Shown here piece after piece: positions 9,132-19,663 of a stretch of DNA of 64,000 nt; positions within the stretch are counted from its first letter, which is position 1, and each line of letters starts with the position of its first letter. A program made the translations under genes and the position numbers. Below the pieces are notes generated by a model, which was given only the letters and a program-made list of their open reading frames with translations, was not told the origin of the DNA and did not search any database. Origin of the DNA: Arsenophonus sp031446145 (GTDB lineage Bacteria; Pseudomonadota; Gammaproteobacteria; Enterobacterales; Enterobacteriaceae); contig CP132903.1 of assembly GCA_031446145.1 (NCBI GenBank), forward strand, positions 434,001 to 498,000, given 5' to 3'.

Positions 9132-10301
9132 TTACATTGAAATAGAGGTATGTATCTTAAAATTTATTAAAATCCAAAATACACAAAACAGTATTCCTGC
9201 AATAAAAATATAATTGCCATTATTTAATTGTAATAACCATCCTCCAAGAATCCCTCCTGAAGCAACACCTAGAAATTGACTAGTAGAATAAATGCCCATC
9301 GCAGTTCCTTTATATTTCTTATCTATTTTTTTACTGACAAGTGAAGGTAATAATGTTTCCATAACATTAAATGCGATAAAAAACAGTTGAAGTCCAGTTA
9401 ATATTAATAGAAATTTTTGATTACAAAAATAAAATATTAATTCAGATATAAATAAAATTATAATACATAAGAAAAATATTTTTTTTGTTCGAGATTCATT
9501 ATTTGCGTAAATAATAAAAGGTATGATGCTTATAAAAGCAATAAGTAAAGTGCTTAAATATATCTTCCAGTGTTGATGAGTTGGAATACCTGCATCAATC
9601 ATTATTAATGGAACAGCTATAAAATTTATTATTAGTAAACTATGTAAACAAAAAATACCATAATTGAGTCTTAGTAGTTCTAGATTTTTTATTATATTTT
9701 TTATTGTTTTTTTTATAAAATTGATATCATTATTTAAAATTTTATATGGAGGATCAGGAACATAAAGCTTAATAATCAATATTCCTGCTACCCCCAATAA
9801 ACTTATTGTCCAAAAAAGACCATGTAATCCGAGAATATGAGCGATAATTGGACCTATAATTATTGAAATAGCAAAAGTAATACCAAAGCTTACACCAAGA
9901 AAAGCTATAGCTTTTGTTCTATTTTTTTCGTGAATGAGATCTGTAAGTAATGCTATAATAGTTGAAGAAATAGCACCTGAACCTTGTAAGGTCCTACCAA
10001 TAATAATACCCCAAATAGAATTCGTTGATGCAGCGATTATGCTGCCAAAAATAAAGATCCATAAACCATTAATAATTATTTTTTTTCGTCCAAATCTATC
10101 AGACATTAAACCCATGGGAATTTGGAATAAAGCTTGAGTAATACCATACATTCCAATTGCTAATCCTAATAAAAAATCATTAGCGTCTTTTAGATCTTTT
10201 CCATAACTAGTTAGTATTGGTAGCACCATTAACATACCTAGCATACGTAATATGAATACTGATCCTAATCCAAAAGTTGCTTTTATTTCTTTAAGTGTCA
10301 T
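9132..10301 (-). CDS. yajR: YajR-like major facilitator transporter, C-terminal domain missing
   Basis: Twelve-helix major facilitator protein; substrate unknown, also for E. coli YajR. The match to YajR is strong along the membrane part: GLGSVFILRMLGM at the start, motif A as GLMSDRFGRKKIII between helices 2 and 3, GRTLQGSGAI, then EKNRTKAIAFLGVSFGITFA and KGTAMGIYSTSQFLGVASGG. ATG at 10301 gives 389 residues. E. coli YajR has 454: the soluble C-terminal YAM domain (about 65 residues) is absent, the protein ending just after helix 12. Position between ispA and cyoE agrees with E. coli order, which supports orthology. Confidence 0.9.
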   Translation of the reverse strand: MTLKEIKATFGLGSVFILRMLGMLMVLPILTSYGKDLKDANDFLLGLAIGMYGITQALFQIPMGLMSDRFGRKKIIINGLWIFIFGSIIAASTNSIWGIIIGRTLQGSGAISSTIIALLTDLIHEKNRTKAIAFLGVSFGITFAISIIIGPIIAHILGLHGLFWTISLLGVAGILIIKLYVPDPPYKILNNDINFIKKTIKNIIKNLELLRLNYGIFCLHSLLIINFIAVPLIMIDAGIPTHQHWKIYLSTLLIAFISIIPFIIYANNESRTKKIFFLCIIILFISELIFYFCNQKFLLILTGLQLFFIAFNVMETLLPSLVSKKIDKKYKGTAMGIYSTSQFLGVASGGILGGWLLQLNNGNYIFIAGILFCVFWILINFKIHTSISM

Positions 10302-10479
10302 CAAAATATTATGATTAGTTGTATATAGTAAAATTTTTAGATTAACATTATAAAACTATTTTTAACATTAGTTAATATGTTTTTAAAAAAATTACCGAAT
10401 ATAAATAATGATTATTTTAATACTATAATCTAACTTGTTTAAATGTATATTGTAATTTGTTTTTAATTTTTTATATAAA

Positions 10480-11370
10480 TTATAATGTTATATAAATAAA
10501 TGTTGGTTCAATAGAAAAAATAGGGTCGATAGACATCATAATGCTCAGAAATGTAATAGCTAGAAGAGAAAAAATAAATATTTTTCTTGCCCAAAGTTGA
10601 TCATTGTTATTTTTTTTGAAGCCAGAGATAGAAATTTTGAGCCACCATAGACTAATTAATGTAGAAACTATAAGGTATTTATATCCGGTATAACCACTAA
10701 TAGTTAACATTGCAGTTGTTATTGTAAAAGCCGTAATATATAAAAAAATATGATTTTTTGTGATATGAATACCTTTAATAACTGGTAATACTGGAATGTT
10801 TGCATTTTTGTAATCTTTAAGGTGATAAATAGCAATTGAATAAAAGTGTGGCATTTGCCATAAACTAAAAATCAAAAGTAAAATTAAAGCTCCTGTATCA
10901 AATTTATTAGAAACAGCACAGTAACCAATAACCGGTGGTGTAGAACCAGATAAACTCCCTATTATGGTTCCATAAAGAGAATTGCGTTTCATGTATATAC
11001 TATAAATTAAAACATAAATAATAAAACCTATAATACTAAAAATTACCGATAAAAAATTAGTATTAATATATAATAGTATTAATCCAGAAATTCCTAGTAT
11101 AGTAGCGTAAATTAAATACTTTTTTATATTTGTAGATTGTTTAGTGAAAAAACGGTTGTTAGTTCTTTTCATTATTTTATCAATATCTCGATCGATATAG
11201 TTATTAAAAACACATGCAGAAGCTACCACTAATGATACACCTAGTAATGTATTGATAAATAGAAAATAATTTATAATACCTTTAGAAGCCAATAAAAATC
11301 CGCCAATAACAGATATCAAATTACCTAAAATAATGCCAGGTTTAATAACTTGTAAATATTTTTTTAACAT
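10480..11370 (-). CDS. cyoE: CyoE, protoheme IX farnesyltransferase (heme O synthase)
   Basis: Attaches a farnesyl group to protoheme to make heme O for cytochrome bo oxidase; farnesyl diphosphate would come from IspA and heme from HemH of this window. Polytopic UbiA-type membrane protein of 296 residues, the E. coli length. The aspartate motif NNYIDRDIDKIMKRTNNR and the second loop motif HLKDYKNANIPVLPV are intact. It is the last gene of the cyoABCDE operon, starting 8 bases after cyoD. Confidence 0.97.
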   Translation of the reverse strand: MLKKYLQVIKPGIILGNLISVIGGFLLASKGIINYFLFINTLLGVSLVVASACVFNNYIDRDIDKIMKRTNNRFFTKQSTNIKKYLIYATILGISGLILLYINTNFLSVIFSIIGFIIYVLIYSIYMKRNSLYGTIIGSLSGSTPPVIGYCAVSNKFDTGALILLLIFSLWQMPHFYSIAIYHLKDYKNANIPVLPVIKGIHITKNHIFLYITAFTITTAMLTISGYTGYKYLIVSTLISLWWLKISISGFKKNNNDQLWARKIFIFSLLAITFLSIMMSIDPIFSIEPTFIYITL

Positions 11371-11378
11371 ATCAGATT

Positions 11379-11714
11379 TTAGTCTAGTAACATATTTATG
11401 TTTAAATTATACATTATCCATATAGAGCCTATTACTATTATAGTAATAATTACTATAGTAAATATGAAAGATATTATATTCCAATTTTTGTTTGATGTAG
11501 CATTTATATGCAAAAAATAAATAAGATGCACTAAAACTTGAATTATTGCTGTAATAATAATACTTAAAATAATTTTATTATAAGATTTAGCATTATTTAT
11601 TACCATCCAAAATGGGATAATCGTTAAAATTATGGATAATATAAAACCGGTAAGATATGTTTTTATGCTATTTTTTTCTTTAAAACATTTTTTTATAATT
11701 GAAAAATTATTCAT
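11379..11714 (-). CDS. cyoD: CyoD, cytochrome bo oxidase subunit IV
   Basis: Small membrane subunit needed for assembly of the cytochrome bo ubiquinol oxidase. Conserved text includes KTYLTGFILSIILTIIPFWMV, split over the first helix, then QVLVHLIYFLHIN and GSIWIMYNLNINM. The start is ATG at 11714 inside an ATGA overlap with the cyoC stop, giving 111 residues (E. coli 109) and suggesting translational coupling. A longer frame upstream simply runs inside cyoC. Confidence 0.95.
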   Translation of the reverse strand: MNNFSIIKKCFKEKNSIKTYLTGFILSIILTIIPFWMVINNAKSYNKIILSIIITAIIQVLVHLIYFLHINATSNKNWNIISFIFTIVIITIIVIGSIWIMYNLNINMLLD

Positions 11715-12325
11715 GTAATTGCTCCAAATAAATACACAAAACTGAATATAAATATCCAAATAATATCTAAAAAATGCCAAAAAAGACTTAAGCAATTTAA
11801 ACGTGTTTGATTAATTATAGTTAGTCCACGACGTGAAATATGAATTAACATTATAATAATCCATCCTAAACCAAAACTTATATGAATACCGTGTGTACCG
11901 ATTAATGTAAAGAAAGCAGATAAAAAAGCGCTTCTATTAGGTCCATAACCTTGAGAAATTAATTCGTGAAATTCATAAAGTTCCATACTCATAAAATTTG
12001 CACCTAATAAAAAAGTAATCACTAACCATAATTTTACGTGATTTTTGTTTTTTTTATGCATAGAGACCATTGCAAATGCATAAGTGAGACTACTAGATAA
12101 TAAAAGTAAAGTTTCTTTTAAAACAAAATGAATTTTAAAAATTTCTTTTCCTGTTGGTCCTCCTGCAATGTTATTAACTAAAACAAAGTATGTGGCAAAG
12201 AGACAGGCAAATAAAATTAGATCACTCATTAAATAGATCCAAAAGCCGAATATTTTTGTTTCACTATTATAATTTTCATGATTTTTATGGATAGAAGGTT
12301 TTTTGCTAATTAAGTTTATTGACAT
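11711..12325 (-). CDS. cyoC: CyoC, cytochrome bo oxidase subunit III
   Basis: Five-helix subunit III of the heme-copper quinol oxidase. Length 204 equals E. coli CyoC. Recognisable segments are KIFGFWIYLMSDLILFA, NIAGGPTGKEIF, GTHGIHISFGLGWI and FWHFLDIIWIFIFSFVYL. It sits two bases after cyoB and overlaps cyoD by four bases, so the operon is tightly packed. Confidence 0.97.
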   Translation of the reverse strand: MSINLISKKPSIHKNHENYNSETKIFGFWIYLMSDLILFACLFATYFVLVNNIAGGPTGKEIFKIHFVLKETLLLLSSSLTYAFAMVSMHKKNKNHVKLWLVITFLLGANFMSMELYEFHELISQGYGPNRSAFLSAFFTLIGTHGIHISFGLGWIIIMLIHISRRGLTIINQTRLNCLSLFWHFLDIIWIFIFSFVYLFGAIT

Positions 12326-12327
12326 TA

Positions 12328-14304
12328 TTAAGACCTATTTTTTATATTGCTATAATATAGACTTTCCATTTTTTTAATTGTATTTACAGGGATGTAATAA
12401 GTAATATTTTCATCAAATGTTTTAGCAATCCAGGTTATAATAATACCAATAAATCCAATTATTGCTAAATACCAAATATGCCAAACCATAGCAAAACCAA
12501 AAATTAAAGAACATATTAAAATAATAAAACCTATAGAAGTATTTTTTGGCATATGAATTGGTTTATATATTTTTGGTTGTTTGTGAGCAAGCCCTTTTTC
12601 TTTTATATTCCACCAAGCATCACGTGTATTAATTTTTGGTGTTATAGCAAAATTATAAAAAGGTGCAGGAGATGATATTGCCCATTCTAGAGTACGTCCA
12701 TTCCATGGATCTCCGGTGAAATCATAATTTTTCTTACGATCAAAAATACTAGTAATGATTTGGGTTATTTGACATAATATTCCCATGCCAATTAGTGTAG
12801 TCCCAATAACAGCTATTATAAGCATAAATTGATATTGTGGATCAATATTTTGGCTTAATCTACGAGTCATTCCCATAAATCCTAGTATATAAAGTGGCAT
12901 AAAGGCAATAAAAAACCCAGTAATCCACAACCAAAAAGCACGCATTCCCCATTTTTCATTTAATATAAAACCAAATGCTTTTGGAAACCAATATGTCATT
13001 CCAGCAAAACAACCAAAGACAACTCCACCAATAATTACATTATGAAAATGCGCAATCAGAAATAAACTGTTATGTAAAATAAAATTTATCCCTGGAACGG
13101 CTAGAAGTACCCCAGTCATTCCACCAATAGAGAATGTGATTATAAAACTAATAGTCCATAACATTGGTGTTGTGTATTGAATGCGCCCATGATACATGGT
13201 AAATAACCAATTAAATATTTTAACTCCAGTTGGAATGGCAATTATCATTGTAGCTATACCAAAAAATGCATTAACATTTGCACCTGAACCCATAGTAAAA
13301 AAATGGTGCAACCATACTATAAATGACATTATAGTGATAACAATTGTAGCCCATACAAGTGATGTATAACCAAATAAACGTTTTTTTGAAAATGTAGCTG
13401 TTACTTCAGAAAATATTCCAAAAGCAGGTAATATTAATATGTAAACTTCTGGATGCCCCCAAGCCCAAATTAAATTAACATACATCATCATATTTCCACC
13501 AAAATCATTAGTGAAAAAGTGAGTATTTAAGTATCTATCTAATGTCAAAAGTCCGATTGTAACTGTCAATATAGGAAATGCTGCAATGATTAGTACGTTG
13601 GTACAAAGTGCAGTCCAGGTAAAAACAGGCATTTTCATCATTGTCATACCAGGAGCTCGCATGCGTAAAATTGTTGTAAAAAAATTAATTCCTGTAAGTG
13701 TGGTTCCAATTCCAGATATTTGTAAACTCCATATCCAATAATCTACTCCAACGCCAGGATTGTATTCTTTTCCAGACAATGGAGGATACGCTAACCAACC
13801 TGTTTGGGCAAATTCACCTATGCCTAATGATAAGTTAATTAATATCACACCAACAACAAACAACCAAAAACTAATAGAATTTAGAGATGGAAATGCTACA
13901 TCTCGAGCACCAATTTGTAGTGGTACTATTAAGTTTATTAGTCCGATCACAAAAGGTGTTGCCATAAAAAAAATCATTATTACACCATGAGCAGTAAAAA
14001 TTTGATCATAATGATGTGGTGTTAAAAATCCAGATGAACCAGATGAAACCAATGCTTGTTGCGTTCGCATCATGATTGCATCTGCAAAACCACGGAGCAA
14101 CATGATCATTGCAGTGATAATGTACATTATGCCTATTTTTTTATGATCTACGGTAGTTAACCATTCATCCCAAAGCCATTTCCATTTTCCGTAATAGGTT
14201 ATAATTCCTAAAATAATAACACCAATGAATAATGTAACAATAAGAGTTATGATAATGATTGGTTCATGGAGAGGAATTGCATCCATTGTTAATTTTCCGA
14301 ACAT
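12328..14304 (-). CDS. cyoB: CyoB, cytochrome bo oxidase subunit I (heme-copper catalytic subunit)
   Basis: Oxidises ubiquinol, reduces oxygen to water and pumps protons across the inner membrane. All metal ligands are visible: the copper-site WAWGHPEVYI with its His-Tyr pair, the His-His of WLHHFFTMGSG, and the heme histidines of SLFLIAHFHNVIIGG. The start MFGKLTMDAIPLHEP matches E. coli MFGKLSLDAVPFHEP, and 658 residues compare with 663. With no other oxidase in this window it may be the cell's main terminal oxidase, though that is inference. Confidence 0.98.
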   Translation of the reverse strand: MFGKLTMDAIPLHEPIIIITLIVTLFIGVIILGIITYYGKWKWLWDEWLTTVDHKKIGIMYIITAMIMLLRGFADAIMMRTQQALVSSGSSGFLTPHHYDQIFTAHGVIMIFFMATPFVIGLINLIVPLQIGARDVAFPSLNSISFWLFVVGVILINLSLGIGEFAQTGWLAYPPLSGKEYNPGVGVDYWIWSLQISGIGTTLTGINFFTTILRMRAPGMTMMKMPVFTWTALCTNVLIIAAFPILTVTIGLLTLDRYLNTHFFTNDFGGNMMMYVNLIWAWGHPEVYILILPAFGIFSEVTATFSKKRLFGYTSLVWATIVITIMSFIVWLHHFFTMGSGANVNAFFGIATMIIAIPTGVKIFNWLFTMYHGRIQYTTPMLWTISFIITFSIGGMTGVLLAVPGINFILHNSLFLIAHFHNVIIGGVVFGCFAGMTYWFPKAFGFILNEKWGMRAFWLWITGFFIAFMPLYILGFMGMTRRLSQNIDPQYQFMLIIAVIGTTLIGMGILCQITQIITSIFDRKKNYDFTGDPWNGRTLEWAISSPAPFYNFAITPKINTRDAWWNIKEKGLAHKQPKIYKPIHMPKNTSIGFIILICSLIFGFAMVWHIWYLAIIGFIGIIITWIAKTFDENITYYIPVNTIKKMESLYYSNIKNRS

Positions 14305-14317
14305 ATTATTTATTCCT

Positions 14318-15229
14318 TTATTTATTTTTCAAAGAATGCTGTGAGGGATTTATAATTTGATTATTTTTAATGTGATGTGCATGTCCAAATTGTGATATAA
14401 TATCTTCGTATAAATTTGCTTTTACACTGGAAAAGTAAGTGACAGCTACATTGTAGCTAGGTTTTATTAATTCATTAAACTGAGATATGTTATTTATGTT
14501 TTTTTTAGATTTTTTTGCTTTTTCAATCCATTTTTCAAAACTTTTTGTATTAACGGTTGCAATAACATTAAATTTCATATCTGAAAATCCATGACCACTA
14601 TAACTGGATGAAAAGCCTTTATAGATACCAGCTTGATTAGCAATTAGGTGCAGTTTACTTTGCATGCCCGCCATAGCATAAATTTGACTGCCTAAAGCAG
14701 GAATAAAAAAAGAATTCATGACTGAAGCTGATGTTACTTTAAAAGTAATCGGGGTATTTATAGGAAAAGCGATTTCATTAATGGTAGCTATGTTTTTTTC
14801 TGGATAAATAAATATCCATTTCCAATCGCTAGCAATTACTTGAATAGTAATAGGATTGTTTTTGTTGATTAGTGGTTTGTAAGGATCTAATTTATGAGTA
14901 GTGTCCCAGGTAATGATTGCTAAAGTAAAGATAATGATGATAGGGATCGCCCAACAAAATAATTCAATCTTATTTGATTTTTCCCAATTTGGTCGGTAAA
15001 TGGCGTATTTATTATTTTCGCGATATTTTATTGCAAAAAAAATAGTCATAAAAATTACTGGAATGACAATGATTAGCATCAAAGTAAGTGATGTTATTAT
15101 GAGTTTCTTTTGTTCAATGCTGATTGCTCCTTTTGGATCCATTAATGTCATATTACAACCAGTCAGTATAAAGAAAACAGTAATTAATGAGATAATTTGA
15201 ATGCTTTTTTTATATTTTATAACTCTCAT
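14318..15229 (-). CDS. cyoA: CyoA, cytochrome bo oxidase subunit II (lipoprotein)
   Basis: Periplasm-facing subunit II of the quinol oxidase. A lipobox LTGC places the lipidated Cys at residue 25, so the precursor would be cut by LspA, which is encoded in this window. Two membrane helices follow, then the cupredoxin-like domain with SDWKWIFIYPEKNIATINE and SVMNSFFIPALGSQIYAMAG. As in other quinol oxidases, no copper-A ligand set is seen. ATG at 15229 is chosen because GGAG lies at 15241-15244 and the alignment starts there (303 residues; E. coli 315, whose Met/His-rich tail is mostly missing here). First gene of the cyo operon. Confidence 0.96.
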   Translation of the reverse strand: MRVIKYKKSIQIISLITVFFILTGCNMTLMDPKGAISIEQKKLIITSLTLMLIIVIPVIFMTIFFAIKYRENNKYAIYRPNWEKSNKIELFCWAIPIIIIFTLAIITWDTTHKLDPYKPLINKNNPITIQVIASDWKWIFIYPEKNIATINEIAFPINTPITFKVTSASVMNSFFIPALGSQIYAMAGMQSKLHLIANQAGIYKGFSSSYSGHGFSDMKFNVIATVNTKSFEKWIEKAKKSKKNINNISQFNELIKPSYNVAVTYFSSVKANLYEDIISQFGHAHHIKNNQIINPSQHSLKNK

Positions 15230-15241
15230 TATAATAGTCAC

Positions 15242-16013
15242 TCCAATTTTAGAAATATACTAATTTTTTTTATTTGGTTGTTAGATATAATTATTCATTT
15301 TTATAAAAACAAAAAAACATATAATTATGATATGCATTTAATTTAAGAAAATTTGTTGTAATCATCGTTATTTTTAATAAATATATTTTAATAAAAATTT
15401 TTTATTAATTTTTTTTTATTATATTTTAATCTTAAAAATTATATAAATATAGTTTTTTAAAAAAATAATTTGTGTATGATGTTTTTTAATAAAGTTATAT
15501 TTAAATTATAATGTAATTATATATTATCTATGAAAAATTATCTGTATATTTAAAATCTTATAAAAAGATGTTATTTTTAGTTTTATAACTATAATTTTTT
15601 ATGAATACATTAAATTTTTTTTTATGTATATGCAATAAAAGAATATTATTTTTTGAATTTTCTGATATTATTGTTGAATAAGTAATATTAAATATAACTT
15701 TTTTATATTATTTTAGTATTTTTTTTTGCATAAAAAATATTCAGTTAATTCTGTATAGCCTATTTTTTTGAGATAAAAAGGATACAGATAAATTCAACAA
15801 AATAAATATTTTTTGTTCATATTTTCATTGTTTAAATTTTTCATATTTTAAAAATTATAAACAATATTTTGATTTTTATATTTTTTAAATTAATATTAGC
15901 ACGGTATAGTTTACATTTTTTTGAAAAAATCAATTTTACTTACCAAAAAAAAGTATTTATTAAAAAATAAAAAATAGTTTTAACTAAAAATGTTGATAAA
16001 TAATATGTCTAGT
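15242..16013. other. Spacer between cyoA and bolA (ampG and yajG absent)
   Basis: About 770 bases of very AT-rich DNA between divergent cyoA and bolA. E. coli has ampG and yajG here. I cannot read any AmpG or YajG segment. The promoters of both the cyo operon and bolA should lie in this stretch, but base composition is too skewed to pick -10 and -35 boxes by eye. Confidence 0.55.
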
Positions 16014-16313
16014 ATGTCTATAAAAATTAAAAATAAACTTACAAATTTTTTTATGCCTCTGTATTTAGTAGTTACTGATGAGAGTATTAAACATAATTTT
16101 TCAAAAAATATGGAGACCCATTTTAAAATTATTTTAGTTACGGAAAAATTTATTCGACAAAATTTATTACAGCGTCATAGAACTGTATATTTTCTTCTAA
16201 AAGAAGAATTATCCAATGGTGTTCATTCATTAAAATTGCATACTTATACGCCAGTTGAATGGCAAAAGTATCAGTATGTAAAGTTTTTTTCACCATGTTG
16301 TTTTAAAAAATAA
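16014..16313 (+). CDS. bolA: BolA family protein
   Basis: BolA proteins work with monothiol glutaredoxins in iron-sulfur cluster handling and, in E. coli, affect cell shape under stress. The protein matches E. coli BolA closely: LYLVVTDESIKHNF, ETHFKIILVTEKF, RHRTVYFLLKEEL, GVHSLKLHTYTPVEW. These include the conserved FKIILV strand and the invariant His of LHTYTP. ATG at 16014 gives 99 residues (E. coli 105) and starts exactly where the alignment does; ATGs at 15990 and 16005 are alternatives. Position before clpP fits E. coli (bolA-tig-clpP). It stands alone amid about 3.3 kb of gene-poor DNA, so its conservation argues for selection. Confidence 0.93.
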   Translation: MSIKIKNKLTNFFMPLYLVVTDESIKHNFSKNMETHFKIILVTEKFIRQNLLQRHRTVYFLLKEELSNGVHSLKLHTYTPVEWQKYQYVKFFSPCCFKK

Positions 16314-18919
16314 TTTTAAAAAACAAATTAAATTAGTTAAATAAATTTATTATATCATAGTAATATATTTCATAGTAATATAAAATAAAATTAATATAAA
16401 ATAAAATAATTAAGAACATCAGGAATTTTATAAAAACTTAAATAACAGTATTTTAAAATGATGTAGTTATTTTTTATTTGAGTAATAAATTATATTTTTT
16501 ATTTTCAATTATATAAGTGTTTTTTAAAAAACCTATTTTTTTACTTTTATTGATATTTTCTATTTTGATATTTTTTTAAAAGTATGAAAGTATCATATAA
16601 AAATATCTTGAAAAAATATATTGATAATTTTCTTCAATTCAAAATTATTTCAAATTTAATAAATAGTAAGAACATATTTATAAGAATAATATAAAAATAA
16701 TTTAAAAAAATAATTAAGATTTTAAAGACTAGTATTATTAATATAAAAAATATTCGAAATAAACATAAATGTTATTTTGAAAAAATAAAAAAGGTATAAT
16801 TTTTAATTTGAAAATTTAATTAAAAAATATTTAAAGAAATGTAATTAATTTTTAGAAAAAAAACAGAATTAAAAATATTTTTTGTATAAACTTAACAGGT
16901 ATATATAAATTAAATATTTTTTTTGCAGAAAAAATAAGTTTTTGTAAAAATAGTTTTCTTTATAGTTGATTTTATATAATTGATTTTAAAAAGAAAAATT
17001 AATCATAAATATTTTATAGAAAAGAAAAATGTAATAAATATTCTTTATTTTTTTATCTAATTTTTTAAAGTTTTGCGTAAGTTTTATTTAATAAAAAACA
17101 ATAATTTTTAAATTTATTAAAAGATTATCATATTTTTTTTTAAAATTGTATCAGTTAAATCTTTAATCGTAAAAAAATAAGATAGTTATTTTATCAGAAA
17201 TTGTATAAAAATTGTTTCAGAGTTTTATATTTTTAATTTTTTTATTAAAAGTTTACAAAAAGAAACACACAACAATAAAAAATATCAACTCAATTATTTT
17301 GTAAATAAGTATATTGCAATATAAAATTTTTATAGGTCTGCATTATGTGTAAATTATGAATTTCTAATCCATGTGGAAGTGAGAATTAGTGGTCTGATTT
17401 TAAATATGGTTAAAAAATTTAATAAAAAAATAAATTTTTATGACAAAGAGCAATATTTTAAGTAACAGCTATAAATAAAGTTAATAATATGTTGGTAAAA
17501 TAAAGTTATTAATAAATATAAGTATTTATATTATTTATAATAATTCATTGTAAGATTTTAGTTTAGTTTATAAAATTTTAAAAGTAAATTATTCAAATTA
17601 AAAAATATTATTAATATCTAGTATTAAATTACTAATTTATTATTTGTTAAAAAATTAAAATAGTAGTAATAAACAAGGTCATGATATTAAAAAATATATA
17701 ATTAAAAATTAGTTATTTTTATGTAATTTTATTGATTCAAATTAGTATTTTTTTGTTTTTGTTTTTTGTTTTTTGATATATTTAAATTCATATAAATTCA
17801 TATAAGAGATTTGAAATGTTATAATCATGTAATATGATCAATTTTTACAAGATTATGGTTTATTTAAAAAATAATTATATTAAAAAATATTGTAATATAA
17901 AAAATATTGTAATTTTATGCAAATATTAATTAATTTTAGCATTTAAATGTTTTATAAAAATATGTTTATAATTATTTTGCAACTTTTTATTTACATTAAA
18001 AATGATAATAAATCATGTATTAATTGAAAATATAATAAAAATATTTTATTAATAAAAATTAGTTTATAAAATAAAAAGATTTTGCACAATAAAAATTAAA
18101 AAATCTCAATATTACATATAGAAATATTTGTAAAAATCATCAAATAGAATTGTTATTTATTTTATAGTAATAATTTAGTTAACATAAATATATATTAATT
18201 TTTTTCTGTTTAATATTTTTAAGAATTAATACTACAATTTTAAATTGTATTTTTTTAAAAAAATAAAAAATAAAAAATAAAAATAAAAAAATATATTTTC
18301 ATTGAAAAATGAATGTATATAAATACAGTTTGATTATAATGGTAAAATTATCAATAAGGAAAAAATAAATAAAATAGCATTATATATTTTTTATTATTTT
18401 TTATTTAATTTATTATAAGATAAGATATAGTTCATATGTTTAATAGAAAGATTATTCATATTATTTTAATTTTTATATCTAATAAAGAATATATTATATT
18501 TACAAAAAAAATCAATTATAAACAAGTATATAATTATATCAATAATTTATTTGATACATTAATATAAATTAAATTTAAAAAATCTAAGAAATATTTTTAA
18601 TAAAATATATAAAAATAAAAATTTAAATTTTTAGATCAAAAGTTATTAGAATAATTATTGAATATTTTTTAACTAGTATAAAAAATATTTTCAATAAATT
18701 CTCATATTAATGAGAGAATTTAGACCTCTTTACTATACAATAATTAATCATAAAAAAAATCTTAGATGATTGTTTATTTTTTATTTTTATTATTTATATT
18801 TGGTATATTATAGTTTTTACGAGATAGTTTAATTTTTACTTATTATTAGTTAAAAATCATTTGATTGTTTGTATTATAAATTAATCCCTAATGAATTAAT
18901 CCCTAATGTGGAGATAAAA
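16314..18919. other. 2.6-kb gene desert where tig (trigger factor) is missing
   Basis: Largest spacer of the window, extremely AT-rich with dense stops in all frames. E. coli has tig here, followed by clpP. I can read no trigger-factor segment, so the gene is either deleted or decayed beyond recognition. A short stretch at about 17330-17405 is visibly richer in G and C than its surroundings. An imperfect inverted repeat (AAATTCTCAT against a matching arm) lies near 18697-18722, and a 13-base direct repeat, ttaatccctaatg, occurs at 18881-18893 and 18896-18908 just before the clpP ribosome-binding site. Confidence 0.6.
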
Positions 18920-19543
18920 ATGTCATATAATAATAAAGATCAATTTATTCAAAACATGGCATCATTAGTGCCAATGGTTATTGAACAAACTTCACGTGGT
19001 GAACGTTCTTATGATATTTATTCGAGATTATTAAGAGAAAGAATTGTTTTTTTAACAGGAATGCTTGAAGAATATATGGCAAATCTGGTAGTTGCTCAAA
19101 TGCTTTTTCTAGAAGCAGAAAATCCAGAAAAAGATATATATCTTTATATTAATTCACCTGGTGGAGTCATTACTGCAGGTATGTCAATTTATGATACTAT
19201 GCAATTTATTAAACCGGATGTTAGTACACTTTGTATGGGGCAAGCGTGTTCGATGGGAGCATTTTTATTAGCTGCTGGTAGTAGAGGAAAACGTTTTTGT
19301 TTACCTAATGCACGCATTATGATACATCAACCGTTAGGAGGATTTAAAGGGCAAGCTTCTGATATTGCAATTCATGCTGCAGAAATTTTGACTATTAAAT
19401 CAAGAATTAATAAATTAATGGCTAAACATACAGGTAAAAAAATTAAAGATATTGAAAATGATACTGAGAGAGATCGATTTTTATCTGCAGAAGAAGCAGT
19501 AATTTATGGTTTAATAGATAAAATTTATATTAATCGTATGTAA
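18920..19543 (+). CDS. clpP: ClpP, ATP-dependent Clp protease proteolytic subunit
   Basis: Serine peptidase barrel that works with ClpX (next gene) to destroy unfolded or tagged proteins. The catalytic serine lies in QACSMGAFLL, the histidine in MIHQPLGG and the aspartate in the conserved TERDRFLSAEEA region. ATG at 18920, with GGAG at 18910-18913, gives 207 residues, identical in length to the E. coli precursor. A longer upstream reading from a non-ATG codon has no support. clpX follows after 120 bases. Confidence 0.97.
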   Translation: MSYNNKDQFIQNMASLVPMVIEQTSRGERSYDIYSRLLRERIVFLTGMLEEYMANLVVAQMLFLEAENPEKDIYLYINSPGGVITAGMSIYDTMQFIKPDVSTLCMGQACSMGAFLLAAGSRGKRFCLPNARIMIHQPLGGFKGQASDIAIHAAEILTIKSRINKLMAKHTGKKIKDIENDTERDRFLSAEEAVIYGLIDKIYINRM

Positions 19544-19663
19544 TTGATGCAGATCAATGTATGGTATATATCTTATACAATTATAAAAAATTATACTGAT
19601 AATTATTTATGATACAGTTCTTTAAGTCTAAAATTATAATTTTTAAAAGTGAGGTTATTTTTA

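Noticed and set aside
17331..17400. tRNA or 4.5S-like RNA in the GC-richer island
   Set aside because: No cloverleaf, no T-loop-like GGTTCAAATCC text and no 4.5S core could be formed.
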